Below are positions 35,736-44,394 of a stretch of DNA of 64,000 bases, piece after piece. A program made the translations under genes and the position numbers. How positions within the stretch are numbered: the stretch's first letter is position 1; each line of letters opens with the position of its first letter. Origin of the DNA: Streptomyces sp. DT2A-34 (GTDB lineage Bacteria; Actinomycetota; Actinomycetes; Streptomycetales; Streptomycetaceae); assembly GCF_030499515.1 (NCBI RefSeq), contig NZ_JASTWJ010000001.1, forward strand, positions 6,676,001 to 6,740,000, in the 5' to 3' direction. The notes beneath the pieces were generated by a model. That model was not told where the DNA came from, searched no databases, and saw only the letters and a program-made list of their open reading frames with translations.

Positions 35736-37166
35736 TCACGCGCGTGCCCGGCCGCGCGCCTCCGCCAGCCGGGTCAGGTGTTCCTCGTAGCCCTTCGTGT
35801 AGTACGCCGCCCGCCCCCCGTCCGGCTCGACGACCGCCGTCGGCTGCGTCCACGCCGCCACGTCCAGCGCCACCCCGTACCGCTCGGCCGCCGCCAGCAC
35901 CGCCCCCCGCGCGCCCACCTCGCCCTCGACGACCCTGAGCGGCCGCCCGAGCACGTCGGCGAGCAGCCGCATCCAGGCAGGACTGCGGGTACCGCCACCG
36001 CACACCGCCAGCGTCCCGGTGAGCCCCGCCGCCTGAAGACAGTGCCGGGCCGCGTAGCCGATGCCCTCACAGGTCGCCCGGACCAGATCGGCGCGGGTCG
36101 ACTCCAGGGAGACGCCGGTCAGTTCGGCGCGCAGGCGGGGCTCGACGAAGGGGGCCCGTTCGCCGGAGGGCGCGAAGTACGGGAGGACGCGTACGCCGTT
36201 CGCCCCGGGGGGCGTCTCGGCCAGCAGGCCGTCGACCTCCTCGTGCCGGACGCCCGTCGTCGACAGCACCCAGTCCAGCGCCGCCGTACCGACCATCGCG
36301 GGCATCGCGCGCAGCCAGTGGCCCGGGCGGTCCGTGTTGATGTACAGGCCGGCCGGTTCGCCGGTCAGGTCGAGGTCGGTCGTCGCGACGAGGCTGGCCA
36401 GACAGGTGCCGACGATGAGGAGACCGTCGCCGGGTCGCGTGACCCCCGCGCCCAGTGCGCAGGCCGGCAGGTCGTACGGGCCGTTCGCGAGGCGCGTGCC
36501 GGGCGGGAGGCCCTCGCCCGCGGCGTGGGTCCGCGCCGTCGCGATCGGGTCGCTGACGGGGGCGAGGAGGCCTCGGCGGTGGGTCAGGCCCAGCAGTTCC
36601 ACGACCCGGTTGTCGTACGTCCGGGTACGGGGGTCCAGGAACGGCATCGACGCGTCCGAGACGTCCGTTGTCGGACCTGCCCCCGTCAGCCGCTGGAACA
36701 CCATGTCCTTGCAGTACAGGGCCGCCTTCGCGGCATCCAGTGCCTTCGGCTCGTGACTGTCCAGCCAGGCGAGGAGCGGGCCCGGGCAGCCCGGGAACAT
36801 GGCGCTGCCGGTGCGCCGGAAGACCGTCTCGAAGGTGCCGTCCGCCAGCCAGCGGTCGACGAGTTCGTGCGCGCGGCCGTCCATCCAGGAGGCGGCGGGG
36901 CGCACCGGACGTCCCTCCGCGTCGACCAGCCACACGCCGTCGCCCTGGCCCGTCAAACCGGCCAGCTCGACCGGCCCCGGGGCGCGCTCCGTGACCTCGC
37001 GGAGTACGGCCACGACCGCGCCGTACAGCTCGTCCATGTCCTGCTCGACGACGCCGCCGTGCAGGGCGAGGGCCACCGGGCGGGCGGCGACGGCCAGTTC
37101 ACGGCCCTCGGGGTCGAACGCGGCGGCCTTCACCGTGGACGTGCCTACATCGATACCGACGTACAT
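35736..37166 (-). CDS. FGGY-family carbohydrate/polyol kinase (first copy)
   Basis: 476 aa from the ATG at 37166 (GGTGGGA upstream). FGGY signature pieces: YVGIDVGTSTVKAAAFD (phosphate 1), GLTGQGDGVWLVD, SWMDGRAHELVD, and the ATP-site GGGTRSPAWMRLLADVLGRP. It phosphorylates a sugar or polyol on uptake; xylulokinase/erythritol-kinase-like, substrate not assignable. It belongs to the same transcription direction as the ABC importer upstream and probably handles the imported compound. Confidence 0.92.
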   Translation of the reverse strand: MYVGIDVGTSTVKAAAFDPEGRELAVAARPVALALHGGVVEQDMDELYGAVVAVLREVTERAPGPVELAGLTGQGDGVWLVDAEGRPVRPAASWMDGRAHELVDRWLADGTFETVFRRTGSAMFPGCPGPLLAWLDSHEPKALDAAKAALYCKDMVFQRLTGAGPTTDVSDASMPFLDPRTRTYDNRVVELLGLTHRRGLLAPVSDPIATARTHAAGEGLPPGTRLANGPYDLPACALGAGVTRPGDGLLIVGTCLASLVATTDLDLTGEPAGLYINTDRPGHWLRAMPAMVGTAALDWVLSTTGVRHEEVDGLLAETPPGANGVRVLPYFAPSGERAPFVEPRLRAELTGVSLESTRADLVRATCEGIGYAARHCLQAAGLTGTLAVCGGGTRSPAWMRLLADVLGRPLRVVEGEVGARGAVLAAAERYGVALDVAAWTQPTAVVEPDGGRAAYYTKGYEEHLTRLAEARGRARA

Positions 37167-38397
37167 TCCCACCCACTTCTTTGCTCGGTCGGCTGTGCCG
37201 TGCTTTTTGCAGCCGGCGTGCCGAATGTTTGGCTCGGTCGCCTCCGGCGCGCGCCCCTACGGCTCCCTCGCGGCCGGTGTCGTCGGCCCAGTCATGTTGG
37301 TGGGCACGCACCGGCGTTGGCCGGGGTCCCACCGGCGTTGATGTTGCTCTCACCCGGCCCGACAGGTCCTCAGGTGAGGCAGTGAGCGAGTGGCTCCCCC
37401 GTACCCAGCGGCCCACCTCCGCCGCCGCGATCGCCGCCGCCTTCTCCGCCACCGCACGGGACGCCCCGCCCAGGTGCGGGGTCAGGACGACGCGGTCGGC
37501 CAGGGCGTGCAGGCGTGAGTGCGGCGGGAGCGGTTCCTGTACGTAGGTGTCCAGGGCCGCCGCCGACACGTGGCCGTTCTCCAGGGCCGCGCACAGCGCC
37601 TCCTCGTCCAGCAACGGCCCCCGTGCCGCGTTCACGACCACCGAGCCCTGCGGCAGCAGGGCGAGTTCCCGGGCGCCGATCAGGCCTCGGGTCTCGGCGG
37701 TGAGGCGGGCATGCAGGGTGATCACCAGGGAGCGGCGCAGGAGTTCGTCGAGGGAGCCGATCCGCAGGCCGTGGATCTCGTGATGGTGGACGTACGGGTC
37801 GTAGACCATCACCCGCGCCCCGAACGCGCACAGCACGCGCGCCACCCTGCTGCCCACCGCCCCGTAGCCGACCAGCCCGACCGGCAGGTCCTCCAGCTCC
37901 AGGCCGCTGTGCTCGTACGTGTAGTAGGTCGCCCCCTCCCAGCTCCCCTGCCGGGCCAGCAGGTCGTGGGCCTGGGGGATGCGGCGCAGGGCCGCCAGCA
38001 TGAGGCCGACGGTGAACTCGGCGGTGGCGGCGGCGTTGCGGCCGGGGGCGTAGCAGACGCGGACGTCGCGCCGTTTGGCCGCGTCCAGGTTGACGTTCAC
38101 CGGGCCGCCCCGGCACACCACGACCAGCTTCAGATCCGGGCAGGCGGCGAGGACCTTCTCGGTAACCGGCCCCATCTGCGTGATCAGGACCTCCGCCCCG
38201 GCCAGAGCCTCGATCATCTCGTCCTCGGCGTCACTGGCCTCCTGAACCTCGGCCACCGGCCCGAACGGCTCCAGCGGCCAGCCGAGCTTCAGCTCCTTCA
38301 CGGTCGCCCGCTCCGCCTCATGCTCCACCGCCCGCGTGATCAGCGACGGCAGGACGAAGTGGTCACCGGCGGCCACAATTCGTACCGGTTCGGTCAT
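37099..38397 (-). CDS. D-isomer 2-hydroxyacid dehydrogenase, frameshifted C-terminus
   Basis: The open frame gives 432 aa. The enzyme part (to about residue 340) has NAD motif VGLVGYGAVGSRVARV, catalytic Arg in VNAARGPLL, Glu in the DTYVQEPL segment and His in LTPHLGGAS. The last ~90 residues are Arg-rich nonsense overlapping the kinase start by 68 bp. Adding one G to the five-G run at 37396-37400 gives WVRGEPLAHCLT and a stop at 37370, the normal end. The likely state is a 1-nt deletion that swaps the last eight residues for a long tail. Activity may survive. Pathway: sugar/polyol acid metabolism within this operon. Confidence 0.85.
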   Translation of the reverse strand: MTEPVRIVAAGDHFVLPSLITRAVEHEAERATVKELKLGWPLEPFGPVAEVQEASDAEDEMIEALAGAEVLITQMGPVTEKVLAACPDLKLVVVCRGGPVNVNLDAAKRRDVRVCYAPGRNAAATAEFTVGLMLAALRRIPQAHDLLARQGSWEGATYYTYEHSGLELEDLPVGLVGYGAVGSRVARVLCAFGARVMVYDPYVHHHEIHGLRIGSLDELLRRSLVITLHARLTAETRGLIGARELALLPQGSVVVNAARGPLLDEEALCAALENGHVSAAALDTYVQEPLPPHSRLHALADRVVLTPHLGGASRAVAEKAAAIAAAEVGRWVRGSHSLTASPEDLSGRVRATSTPVGPRPTPVRAHQHDWADDTGREGAVGARAGGDRAKHSARRLQKARHSRPSKEVGGNVRRYRCRHVHGEGRRVRPRGP

Positions 38398-38431
38398 TCG
38401 CTGTCCTTTCCAAAGCCTGGCAGCCCATTAC

Positions 38432-39689
38432 AAGTTGCGCCGCTATCTGTGAGTTGTGAAGGCCATGAATGCGAAGCGGGCGTTCAAGTACCGCTTCTAT
38501 CCGACTGGCGCGCAGGCAGCAGAGCTGTCGCGCACGTTCGGGTGCGTGCGAAAGGTCTATAACCTGGCGCTCGCGGCCCGCACGGAAGCGTGGGCCCTGC
38601 GGCAGGAGCGGATCAACTACAACGCGACGTCGGCGATGCTGACGGCGTGGAAGAAGACCGAGGAACTGGCCTACCTCAACGACGTCTCGTCCGTCCCACT
38701 CCAGCAGGCCCTGCGGCACTTGCAGACGGCGTTCACTCACTTCTTCGCCAAGCGCACCAAGTACCCGCGGTTCAAGTCGCGGAAAAAGTCCCGCAAGTCC
38801 GCCGAGTACACCACCAGTGCGTTCCGTTTCCGTGATGGCGAGCTGACGCTGGCGAAGATGGCGGAGCCGCTCGACATCGTGTGGTCCCGCACTTTGCCCG
38901 AGGGGGCGCAGCCCTCGACGGTGACCGTGTCCCAGGACGCGGCCGAACGTTGGTTCGTGTCCCTCTTGGTCGAGGACCCGGCCGTCCAGCCGCTTCCCTT
39001 CACGGAAACGGCGGTCGGTGTGGACGCCGGATCGGTCCACCTGCTGACGCTGTCGACTGGGGAGAAGATCACCAACCCCCGGCATGAGCGCAAGGATCGT
39101 GGCCGCCTGTCCAAGGCGCAGCGAGAGTTGTCCCGCAAAGCCGAGGGCGACGGCGCCAATCGGGCCAAGGCACGGCGGAAGGTTGCCCGTATCCATGCAC
39201 GTATCGCCGACCGCCGCCGCGACACGCTGCACAAGCTCACTACTCGGCTCGTTCGTGAAAACCAAACGATCGTGATCGAGGACCTCACCGTTCGGAACCT
39301 GCTGAAGAACGGCAAGCTTGCCCGCGCTATCAGTGACGCGGCATGGAGCGATTTCCGCAGCATGCTCGAGTACAAGGCTCAGTGGTACGGCCGCGAAGTA
39401 ATCGCTGTCGACCGCTGGTTCCCCTCCTCCAAGCTGTGCTCGAATTGCGGACGGCTCCAGGACACGATGCCGCCGCACGTTCGCACTTGGACGTGCGACT
39501 GCGGCACGACCCACGACCGCGACGAGAACGCGGCGAAGAACCTTCTGGCCGCCGGGCTGGCGGTGTCGGCCTGTGGAGCCGGTGTAAGACCTCAACGGAG
39601 CACTCCGGGCGGGCAGTCGGCGACGAAGCAGGAAGCCCTGTGGCGTAAGCCGTAGGGACCCCCCTTCTTCAGGAGGGGGAGCAAGTCAA
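38432..39689 (+). mobile_element. IS200/IS605-type TnpB-only element (1,258 bp)
   Basis: The left end follows TTAC (38428-38431) and the right end is TCAA (39686-39689), the flank/terminus pair known for IS608-like elements. A hairpin (39661-39679) lies just inside the right end. There is no TnpA transposase, so movement needs one in trans. The boundaries are supported by footprint: removing 38432-39689 gives the ABC ATPase gene an in-frame ...CTG CGG TAA end, i.e. the same last residues and a stop. Confidence 0.85.
38456..39655 (+). CDS. tnpB: RNA-guided endonuclease TnpB (IS200/IS605 OrfB family)
   Basis: 399 aa, GTG at 38456 (ATG at 38465 is equally possible). The RuvC triad is intact: D190 (VGVDAGS), E275 (IVIEDL) and D356 (HDRDENAAKN), matching the spacing in ISDra2 TnpB. 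The zinc finger has C328/C331 and C347/C349. The N-terminal wedge region starts FKYRFYPTGAQ. A catalytically complete nuclease is predicted, guided by RNA from the element's right end. It is the only gene of the element. Confidence 0.95.
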   Translation: MKAMNAKRAFKYRFYPTGAQAAELSRTFGCVRKVYNLALAARTEAWALRQERINYNATSAMLTAWKKTEELAYLNDVSSVPLQQALRHLQTAFTHFFAKRTKYPRFKSRKKSRKSAEYTTSAFRFRDGELTLAKMAEPLDIVWSRTLPEGAQPSTVTVSQDAAERWFVSLLVEDPAVQPLPFTETAVGVDAGSVHLLTLSTGEKITNPRHERKDRGRLSKAQRELSRKAEGDGANRAKARRKVARIHARIADRRRDTLHKLTTRLVRENQTIVIEDLTVRNLLKNGKLARAISDAAWSDFRSMLEYKAQWYGREVIAVDRWFPSSKLCSNCGRLQDTMPPHVRTWTCDCGTTHDRDENAAKNLLAAGLAVSACGAGVRPQRSTPGGQSATKQEALWRKP

Positions 39690-39709
39690 CGCAGGGAGTC
39701 TCCCGTCTC
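39590..39709 (+). ncRNA. Predicted reRNA/omega RNA with guide
   Basis: By analogy with characterised TnpB systems, the RNA spans the 3' end of tnpB and the right end, including the hairpin CCCCCTTC-TTCA-GGAGGGGG region (39660-39679). It finishes with a guide copied from the flank starting at 39690. The 5' limit is a guess. The guide plus TTAC as TAM would recognise the empty insertion site. Confidence 0.4.
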
Positions 39710-40765
39710 GGCGTCGAAGACATGGGTGAGGTGAGGGTCGGCGGTGACATGGACGCGGTCGTCGTGGGCGAGGCGTACCTCGGGGTCGGTGAGGACGACG
39801 AGGGGGCGTTCGACGCCGTCGAGGGTGAGGGTCGCGATGCCCGACTCCAGGAGGGGTTCGTGGGCGACGACGCGGGCGGGCAGGCCGTCGGCGCCGGTCA
39901 GGCTCAGGTCCTCGGGGCGGATGCCGACCACCACCTCCCGGCCTGCCGCCACCGGCACCGGCACGGCGATCCGCAGGGTGTCGGAGAGGCGGGCGTGGCC
40001 GTCGCCGTCCGCGATGCCGGGCAGGAGGTTGATCGCGGGCTCGCCGACGAAGTCCGCGACGAAGACGTTGGCCGGGCTGTCGTAGATCTCGTACGGCGTG
40101 CCGAGCTGCTGGATCACGCCGTCCTTCATCACGGCGATCCGGTCGGCGAGGGAGAGGGCCTCCTCCTGGTCGTGGGTGACCAGGATGGTGGTGTGGCCCA
40201 GGTCGCGCTGGATGCGCTTGAGTTCGCGGCGGGTCGTGTCGCGCTGGGCCGCGTCCAGGTGCGAGAGGGGCTCGTCGAGGAGGAGGACGTCCGGTTCGCG
40301 GATCAGGGCGCGGGCCAGGGAGACCCGTTGCTTCTGGCCGCTGGAGAGGCCGGCGGGGCGGGCGTCGAGGATGGCGGTGAGGTCCACGCGTTCGGCGATG
40401 TCCTTGACCTTGCGGTCGACGTCGCCCCGGTCGGCTCGGCGCCGTGCCTTCAGGCCGAAGGCCAGGTTCTCCGCCACCGTGAGGGGCGGGTAGAGGGCGT
40501 AGTTCTCGAAGGCGACCCCCATGTTGCGCTGCTGTGCCGGGCGGGCGGTCACCGACGCCCCGCCGACCAGGATGTCCCCGCCGGTCACCGTCTCCAGGCC
40601 GGCGATCATGCGGAGGGTGGTGGACTTGCCGCAGCCCGACGGGCCCAGGAGGCCGAGCAGCTCGCCGGAGCGCAGGGCCAGGTCGATGCCGCGTACGGCG
40701 TCCACGGCCGGGCGGCCCCGGGCCGAATAGGTCTTGCGCAGGTCACGTAGCTCCAGCTCGGTCAT
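39686..40765 (-). CDS. ABC importer ATPase (UgpC/MsmX-like), first
   Basis: 359 aa. Walker A GPSGCGKST, Q-loop region ENYALYPPLT, signature LSSGQKQR (Ser for Gly in LSGGQ), Walker B VLLLDEPLSHLD and H-loop TILVTHDQEEAL are present. The C-terminal TOBE-type regulatory domain (about 240-355) is typical of sugar importers. Its start overlaps the DeoR gene by 23 bp. Its stop codon (39686-39688) is supplied by the right end of the TnpB element. A second, different ATPase is encoded at 41576, implying a heterodimer. Confidence 0.93.
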   Translation of the reverse strand: MTELELRDLRKTYSARGRPAVDAVRGIDLALRSGELLGLLGPSGCGKSTTLRMIAGLETVTGGDILVGGASVTARPAQQRNMGVAFENYALYPPLTVAENLAFGLKARRRADRGDVDRKVKDIAERVDLTAILDARPAGLSSGQKQRVSLARALIREPDVLLLDEPLSHLDAAQRDTTRRELKRIQRDLGHTTILVTHDQEEALSLADRIAVMKDGVIQQLGTPYEIYDSPANVFVADFVGEPAINLLPGIADGDGHARLSDTLRIAVPVPVAAGREVVVGIRPEDLSLTGADGLPARVVAHEPLLESGIATLTLDGVERPLVVLTDPEVRLAHDDRVHVTADPHLTHVFDAETGDSLR

Positions 40766-41579
40766 CGCTGCCCTTCGTCACGGTCGCTGCCTTCGCGCAG
40801 ACTTCGTAGGTGACCTTGTGCTCGTCCAGGTCCCGCAGCGCCTCCGCCGACGCCCCGTCGTCGACGAGGAGCAGGTCGAAGCGGGAGAGGGGGGCCACCC
40901 GGTGCAGGGCGACCCTGGCGAGCTTGGTGTGGTCTATCAGCAGGACGTTGCGGGCGGCCGCGTCGAGCATGGCCCGCTTCACCGACACGATGTGCTGCTC
41001 CTGGTGGTAGGCGTAGCCCCCGCGCACGGCCGACGTCGACGCGAAGCAGACGTCCACGCGCAGCTGCTCTATCGCCTCGACGCAGGACACGCCGAGGAAG
41101 GAGGAGTGCAGCGGGTCGTAGTCGCCGCCGAGCGCCATGAGGTGGATGCCGCGCTGGTCGGAGAGGAGGTTGATCGCCTCCAGGAAGTTGGTGACGACCG
41201 TGAGCGGGGTGACCTCGCCGAGGCGCAGCCTGCGGGCTATCTCCAGGGTGGACGTGGAGTCGTCCAGCATGATCGCCATGCCGGGCTCGATCAGCTTCAG
41301 GGCGCGGTCGGCGACGGCGGCCTTCTCGGCGCGCATGGTCTTCAGGCGGTACTGCACATTCGACTCGAAGACACCGGAGGGCTGGGCCGTCACTCCGCCC
41401 CGGAACTTCCTGACGATGCCTTGCCGTTCGAGCTCGTCGAGGTCCCGGTGGATGGTCATCAGGCTCACCCCGAAGCGCTCGGCCAGCTCGGCGGCCGTCG
41501 CCGAACCGTCGGCCAGCACCCGCTCGGCCATGGCGGCCTGGCGGGCGGCAGGACCCTGCTGTGCGCTGTTGTTGTTCAT
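40743..41579 (-). CDS. DeoR-family transcriptional regulator
   Basis: 278 aa. HTH is at residues about 15-65 (VLADGSATAAELAERFGVSL, then MTIHRDLDELERQGIVRKFR). The DeoRC sugar-phosphate sensor follows (VVTNFLEAINLL, MALGGDYDP, SVKRAMLDAAARNVLLIDHTK). It overlaps both neighbouring ATPase genes (4 and 23 bp), so it is co-translated inside the operon it most likely controls. The expected effector is the phosphorylated substrate made by the FGGY kinases. The candidate operator is the palindrome at 45868-45879. Confidence 0.94.
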   Translation of the reverse strand: MNNNSAQQGPAARQAAMAERVLADGSATAAELAERFGVSLMTIHRDLDELERQGIVRKFRGGVTAQPSGVFESNVQYRLKTMRAEKAAVADRALKLIEPGMAIMLDDSTSTLEIARRLRLGEVTPLTVVTNFLEAINLLSDQRGIHLMALGGDYDPLHSSFLGVSCVEAIEQLRVDVCFASTSAVRGGYAYHQEQHIVSVKRAMLDAAARNVLLIDHTKLARVALHRVAPLSRFDLLLVDDGASAEALRDLDEHKVTYEVCAKAATVTKGSDDRAGAT

Positions 41580-42670
41580 CGTTTCTCGATCCGTCGTCCT
41601 GGGCGCTCCGGCCGGTCGGCCTCGAACAGCAGCAGGTTCTCAGGCCGGACCGACAGCCGGACCGGATCGTCGGGCCGCAGCCCGGTCGTGTCGGAGCGCG
41701 CGGCGACCAGCGACACCTGCTGCCTGCCCAGCCGGACGGTGACCTCGACCGACCGCCCGAGCACCTCGGTGACATAGACGGTGCCGGTGAGCCGGTGACC
41801 GGGGCCGCGCAGGGTGATGTCGCGGGGCCGCAGCCCGATCAGCACGTCGGTGCCGGGAGCCGCCTGCGCACCGACCGGCAGCTCGATCTCCCCGTCCGCC
41901 GAACGGAACCCGCCGTCCTGCGTCACCGTCCCCGGCAGCAGATTGATCCGCGGCCGTCCGAAGGCCCGCGCCACCTCCGTGTCGCAGGGCCGGTACCAGA
42001 TCTCCTCCCGCGTCCCCGTCTGCACGATCCGCCCGCCCCGGATCACCCCGATCCGGTCGCCGAGCGCCAGCGCCTCGACGGAGTCATGGGTGACGTAGAG
42101 GGTGGTCGTGCGCTGCACCGCCCCGATCGCCTTCAGCTCGGCCCGCATCTGCTGGCGCAGCTTGGCGTCCAGGTGGGAGAGGGGCTCGTCGAGGAGGAAG
42201 GCGCGGGCGGGGCGGACCAGGACCCGGCCGAGGGCGACGCGCTGCCGCTGACCGTTGGAGAGCCGGCCGACGGGGCGGTCCAACAGGGCGGAGATGCCGA
42301 GGAGTTCGGCGATCTCGCCGATCCGCTCCCGTGCCTGCGCGGCGGGGAGGCGGTGGCGCGGGGAGCGGAGCGGCGAGGCCAGGTTGTCGTAGGCCGACTT
42401 GTGCGGGTACAGGGCGTAGCTCTCGAAGCACATCGCGACGCCACGGTCGTACGGCTCGACACCCCGCATGTCCTTGCCGTCGAGTTCGACGGTGCCGGAG
42501 TCGGGGAGTTCGAGTCCGGCGACGGTCTTCAGCGTCGTCGTCTTCCCGGCTCCCGACGGGCCGAGCAGGCAGAAGAACTCGCCTTCCCGGACCTCCAGGT
42601 CGAGCCCGTCCAGGGCCGTGGTCTTCCCGTACGTCTTGTGGATCTCCCGCAGCGCGATGGCCGGGCTCAT
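41576..42670 (-). CDS. ABC importer ATPase, second
   Basis: 364 aa from the ATG at 42670 (ATGA overlap with the permease stop). Walker A GPSGAGKTTTLK, signature LSNGQRQRVALGR, Walker B AFLLDEPLSHLD, H-loop LYVTHDSVEAL, then a TOBE domain. Having two ATPases in one importer operon resembles the rhizobial glycerol importer GlpST-type arrangement; most sugar importers have one or share MsiK. It overlaps DeoR by 4 bp. Confidence 0.93.
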   Translation of the reverse strand: MSPAIALREIHKTYGKTTALDGLDLEVREGEFFCLLGPSGAGKTTTLKTVAGLELPDSGTVELDGKDMRGVEPYDRGVAMCFESYALYPHKSAYDNLASPLRSPRHRLPAAQARERIGEIAELLGISALLDRPVGRLSNGQRQRVALGRVLVRPARAFLLDEPLSHLDAKLRQQMRAELKAIGAVQRTTTLYVTHDSVEALALGDRIGVIRGGRIVQTGTREEIWYRPCDTEVARAFGRPRINLLPGTVTQDGGFRSADGEIELPVGAQAAPGTDVLIGLRPRDITLRGPGHRLTGTVYVTEVLGRSVEVTVRLGRQQVSLVAARSDTTGLRPDDPVRLSVRPENLLLFEADRPERPGRRIEKR

Positions 42671-43506
42671 GACTTCACCGCCCCGAACGACAGCCCCCGC
42701 ACCAGATACCGCTGGATCGTCAGCGCGAGCAGCAGCGGCGGTACGACGGAGACGAGGGCGGCGGCGGCCGTGAGGTTGTACTTGGGCCGGTCGCCGCCCA
42801 GGAAGGACAGGGCGCCCACGGTCACGGTCTGGGCCTCGTTGGAGGTGAGGATGAGGGGGAAGACGAAGTTGTTCCAGGCGAAGATGAAGGCCAGCAGCGA
42901 CACGGCCGCGATGCCCGGCTTGACCAGCGGGATCGCCACCTTGAAGAACGCCTGCTTGCGGCTGTAGCCGTCCAGCAGCGCCGCCTGCTCCAGCTCGGGC
43001 GTGAGGTCGGCGAAGTACGAGCGCATGATCCACACGATGAGGGGGAGGGTGACCAGCTGGAGGACCCAGATCATGCCGACGTACGTGTCGAACAGGCCGA
43101 GCTTCTGGTACAGCACGAACAGCGGGATGATCACGGTCAGTTCGGGTGCGAACCGGAACGACAGCAGCGTGAACATCAGGTTCTCCGAGCCCTTGAACCG
43201 CCAGCGCGCCGAGGCGTACGCCGCCGGAAGGCCGACAAGGAGCGACAGGGCCACCGCGCCCAGCGACACGACCAGGCTGTTGACGAAGAAGCGGACGAAC
43301 GGGATGCCCTCGCTGTCGCCGAGGACCGTGCGGTAGCCGTCGAGGGTGGGGGAGAAGGAGAAGTACGTCGAGAAGAGCTCGTTCGTCGGCTTCAGGGAGA
43401 GGATCACCATCCAGGCGATCGGGAACAGCGCGAAGATGAAGTAGAGGATGAGGGCGGCGTCCGCGAGCCACCCCAACAGGCGCTTCTTCGAGGTCGTTCG
43501 GCTCAC
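42667..43506 (-). CDS. ABC importer permease (inner, MalG-like)
   Basis: 279 aa. The GTG at 43506 overlaps the preceding permease stop by 4 bp and is preferred over the 307-aa extension. Six transmembrane helices. The EAA loop that contacts the ATPase is present (EQAALLDGYSRKQAFFKVAI, then PLVKPG). The N-terminal LYFIFALFPIAWMVILSLKP is typical of the MalG branch. Pairs with the MalF-like permease at 43503. Confidence 0.93.
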   Translation of the reverse strand: MSRTTSKKRLLGWLADAALILYFIFALFPIAWMVILSLKPTNELFSTYFSFSPTLDGYRTVLGDSEGIPFVRFFVNSLVVSLGAVALSLLVGLPAAYASARWRFKGSENLMFTLLSFRFAPELTVIIPLFVLYQKLGLFDTYVGMIWVLQLVTLPLIVWIMRSYFADLTPELEQAALLDGYSRKQAFFKVAIPLVKPGIAAVSLLAFIFAWNNFVFPLILTSNEAQTVTVGALSFLGGDRPKYNLTAAAALVSVVPPLLLALTIQRYLVRGLSFGAVKS

Positions 43507-44390
43507 TTGGCAGGCACCTCCGCCGCCTTCCGCTGGATCTTCCCCAGGTGCTTCACCAGCACCATCGCGGCGAGATACACCACGGCCCACAGCACGATCG
43601 TGTAGCTGATCCCGAACGAGTACCGCTGGAAGCGGATCGCCTCCAGGTACGCCCGGATCTGCAGGACGACGGTGGAGTCACCCGGGCCGCCCTCGGTCAG
43701 GGCGTAGATGATGTCGAACACCTTCAGCGAGTCCATGAAGCGGAAGATCACCGCGACCAGGACATACGGCCACAGCATCGGCAGCGTCAGCCGCCGGAAG
43801 GTGTACCACCAGCCCGCCCCGTCAACGGCCGCCGCCTCGAAGGGGGAGGTGGGCAGCGAGCGCAGGCCGGCGAGGGCGAGGATCGCCACGAACGGGGTGT
43901 AGACCCAGACGTCCACCGCGATCGACGACAGCAGCGCGCCGGTCGGGGTGTCCGTCCACTGGACTCCGCCCAGGCCGAAGGGTCTCAGCAGGTAGTTGAT
44001 CACCCCGACCGACGGCTGGAGCATCAGCTTCCAGATGATCGCCGCGATCACCGGGGCGATCATCAACGGCAGGATGAGGATCTTCTCCAGCACCCGGCCG
44101 ACGATCGTCGACCGGTGCAGCAGCAGGGCGACGGCCACGCCCAGCACCGTCTCGACGGCGGCGGCCCCGACGGCGTACAGCACCGTCACCCACGCCGAGT
44201 TCCAGAAGGCCTCCTGCGTGAAGACGGTCTCGTAGTTCTCGAACCGCACCATGTCCGGCTGGGGTTTGCTCGCCGAGAAGTCGAACAGCGTGTAGTAGAG
44301 GCCGAGTCCGAAAGGGTAGAGAATCCCGCAGGTCAGCAGCAGGGCGGGGACGATCAGGAGGTACGGGCGCAGGTTGAGCCGCCATCCCAT
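43503..44390 (-). CDS. ABC importer permease (MalF-like)
   Basis: 295 aa. Six transmembrane helices with an EAA loop (FEAAAVDGAGWWYTFRRLTL then PMLWP). The first helix is LLIVPALLLTCGILYPFGLG. It starts 4 bp after the substrate-binding lipoprotein gene, in strict operon order. Imports the (unknown) sugar or polyol with the MalG-like partner. Confidence 0.93.
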   Translation of the reverse strand: MGWRLNLRPYLLIVPALLLTCGILYPFGLGLYYTLFDFSASKPQPDMVRFENYETVFTQEAFWNSAWVTVLYAVGAAAVETVLGVAVALLLHRSTIVGRVLEKILILPLMIAPVIAAIIWKLMLQPSVGVINYLLRPFGLGGVQWTDTPTGALLSSIAVDVWVYTPFVAILALAGLRSLPTSPFEAAAVDGAGWWYTFRRLTLPMLWPYVLVAVIFRFMDSLKVFDIIYALTEGGPGDSTVVLQIRAYLEAIRFQRYSFGISYTIVLWAVVYLAAMVLVKHLGKIQRKAAEVPAK

Positions 44391-44394
44391 CGCG

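Noticed and set aside
38428..38431. Insertion of the TnpB element as the cause of an operon break or gene loss
   Set aside because: The footprint shows the ATPase keeps its exact C-terminus, and the dehydrogenase ATG 31 bp away is untouched; polarity is possible but no gene is destroyed.
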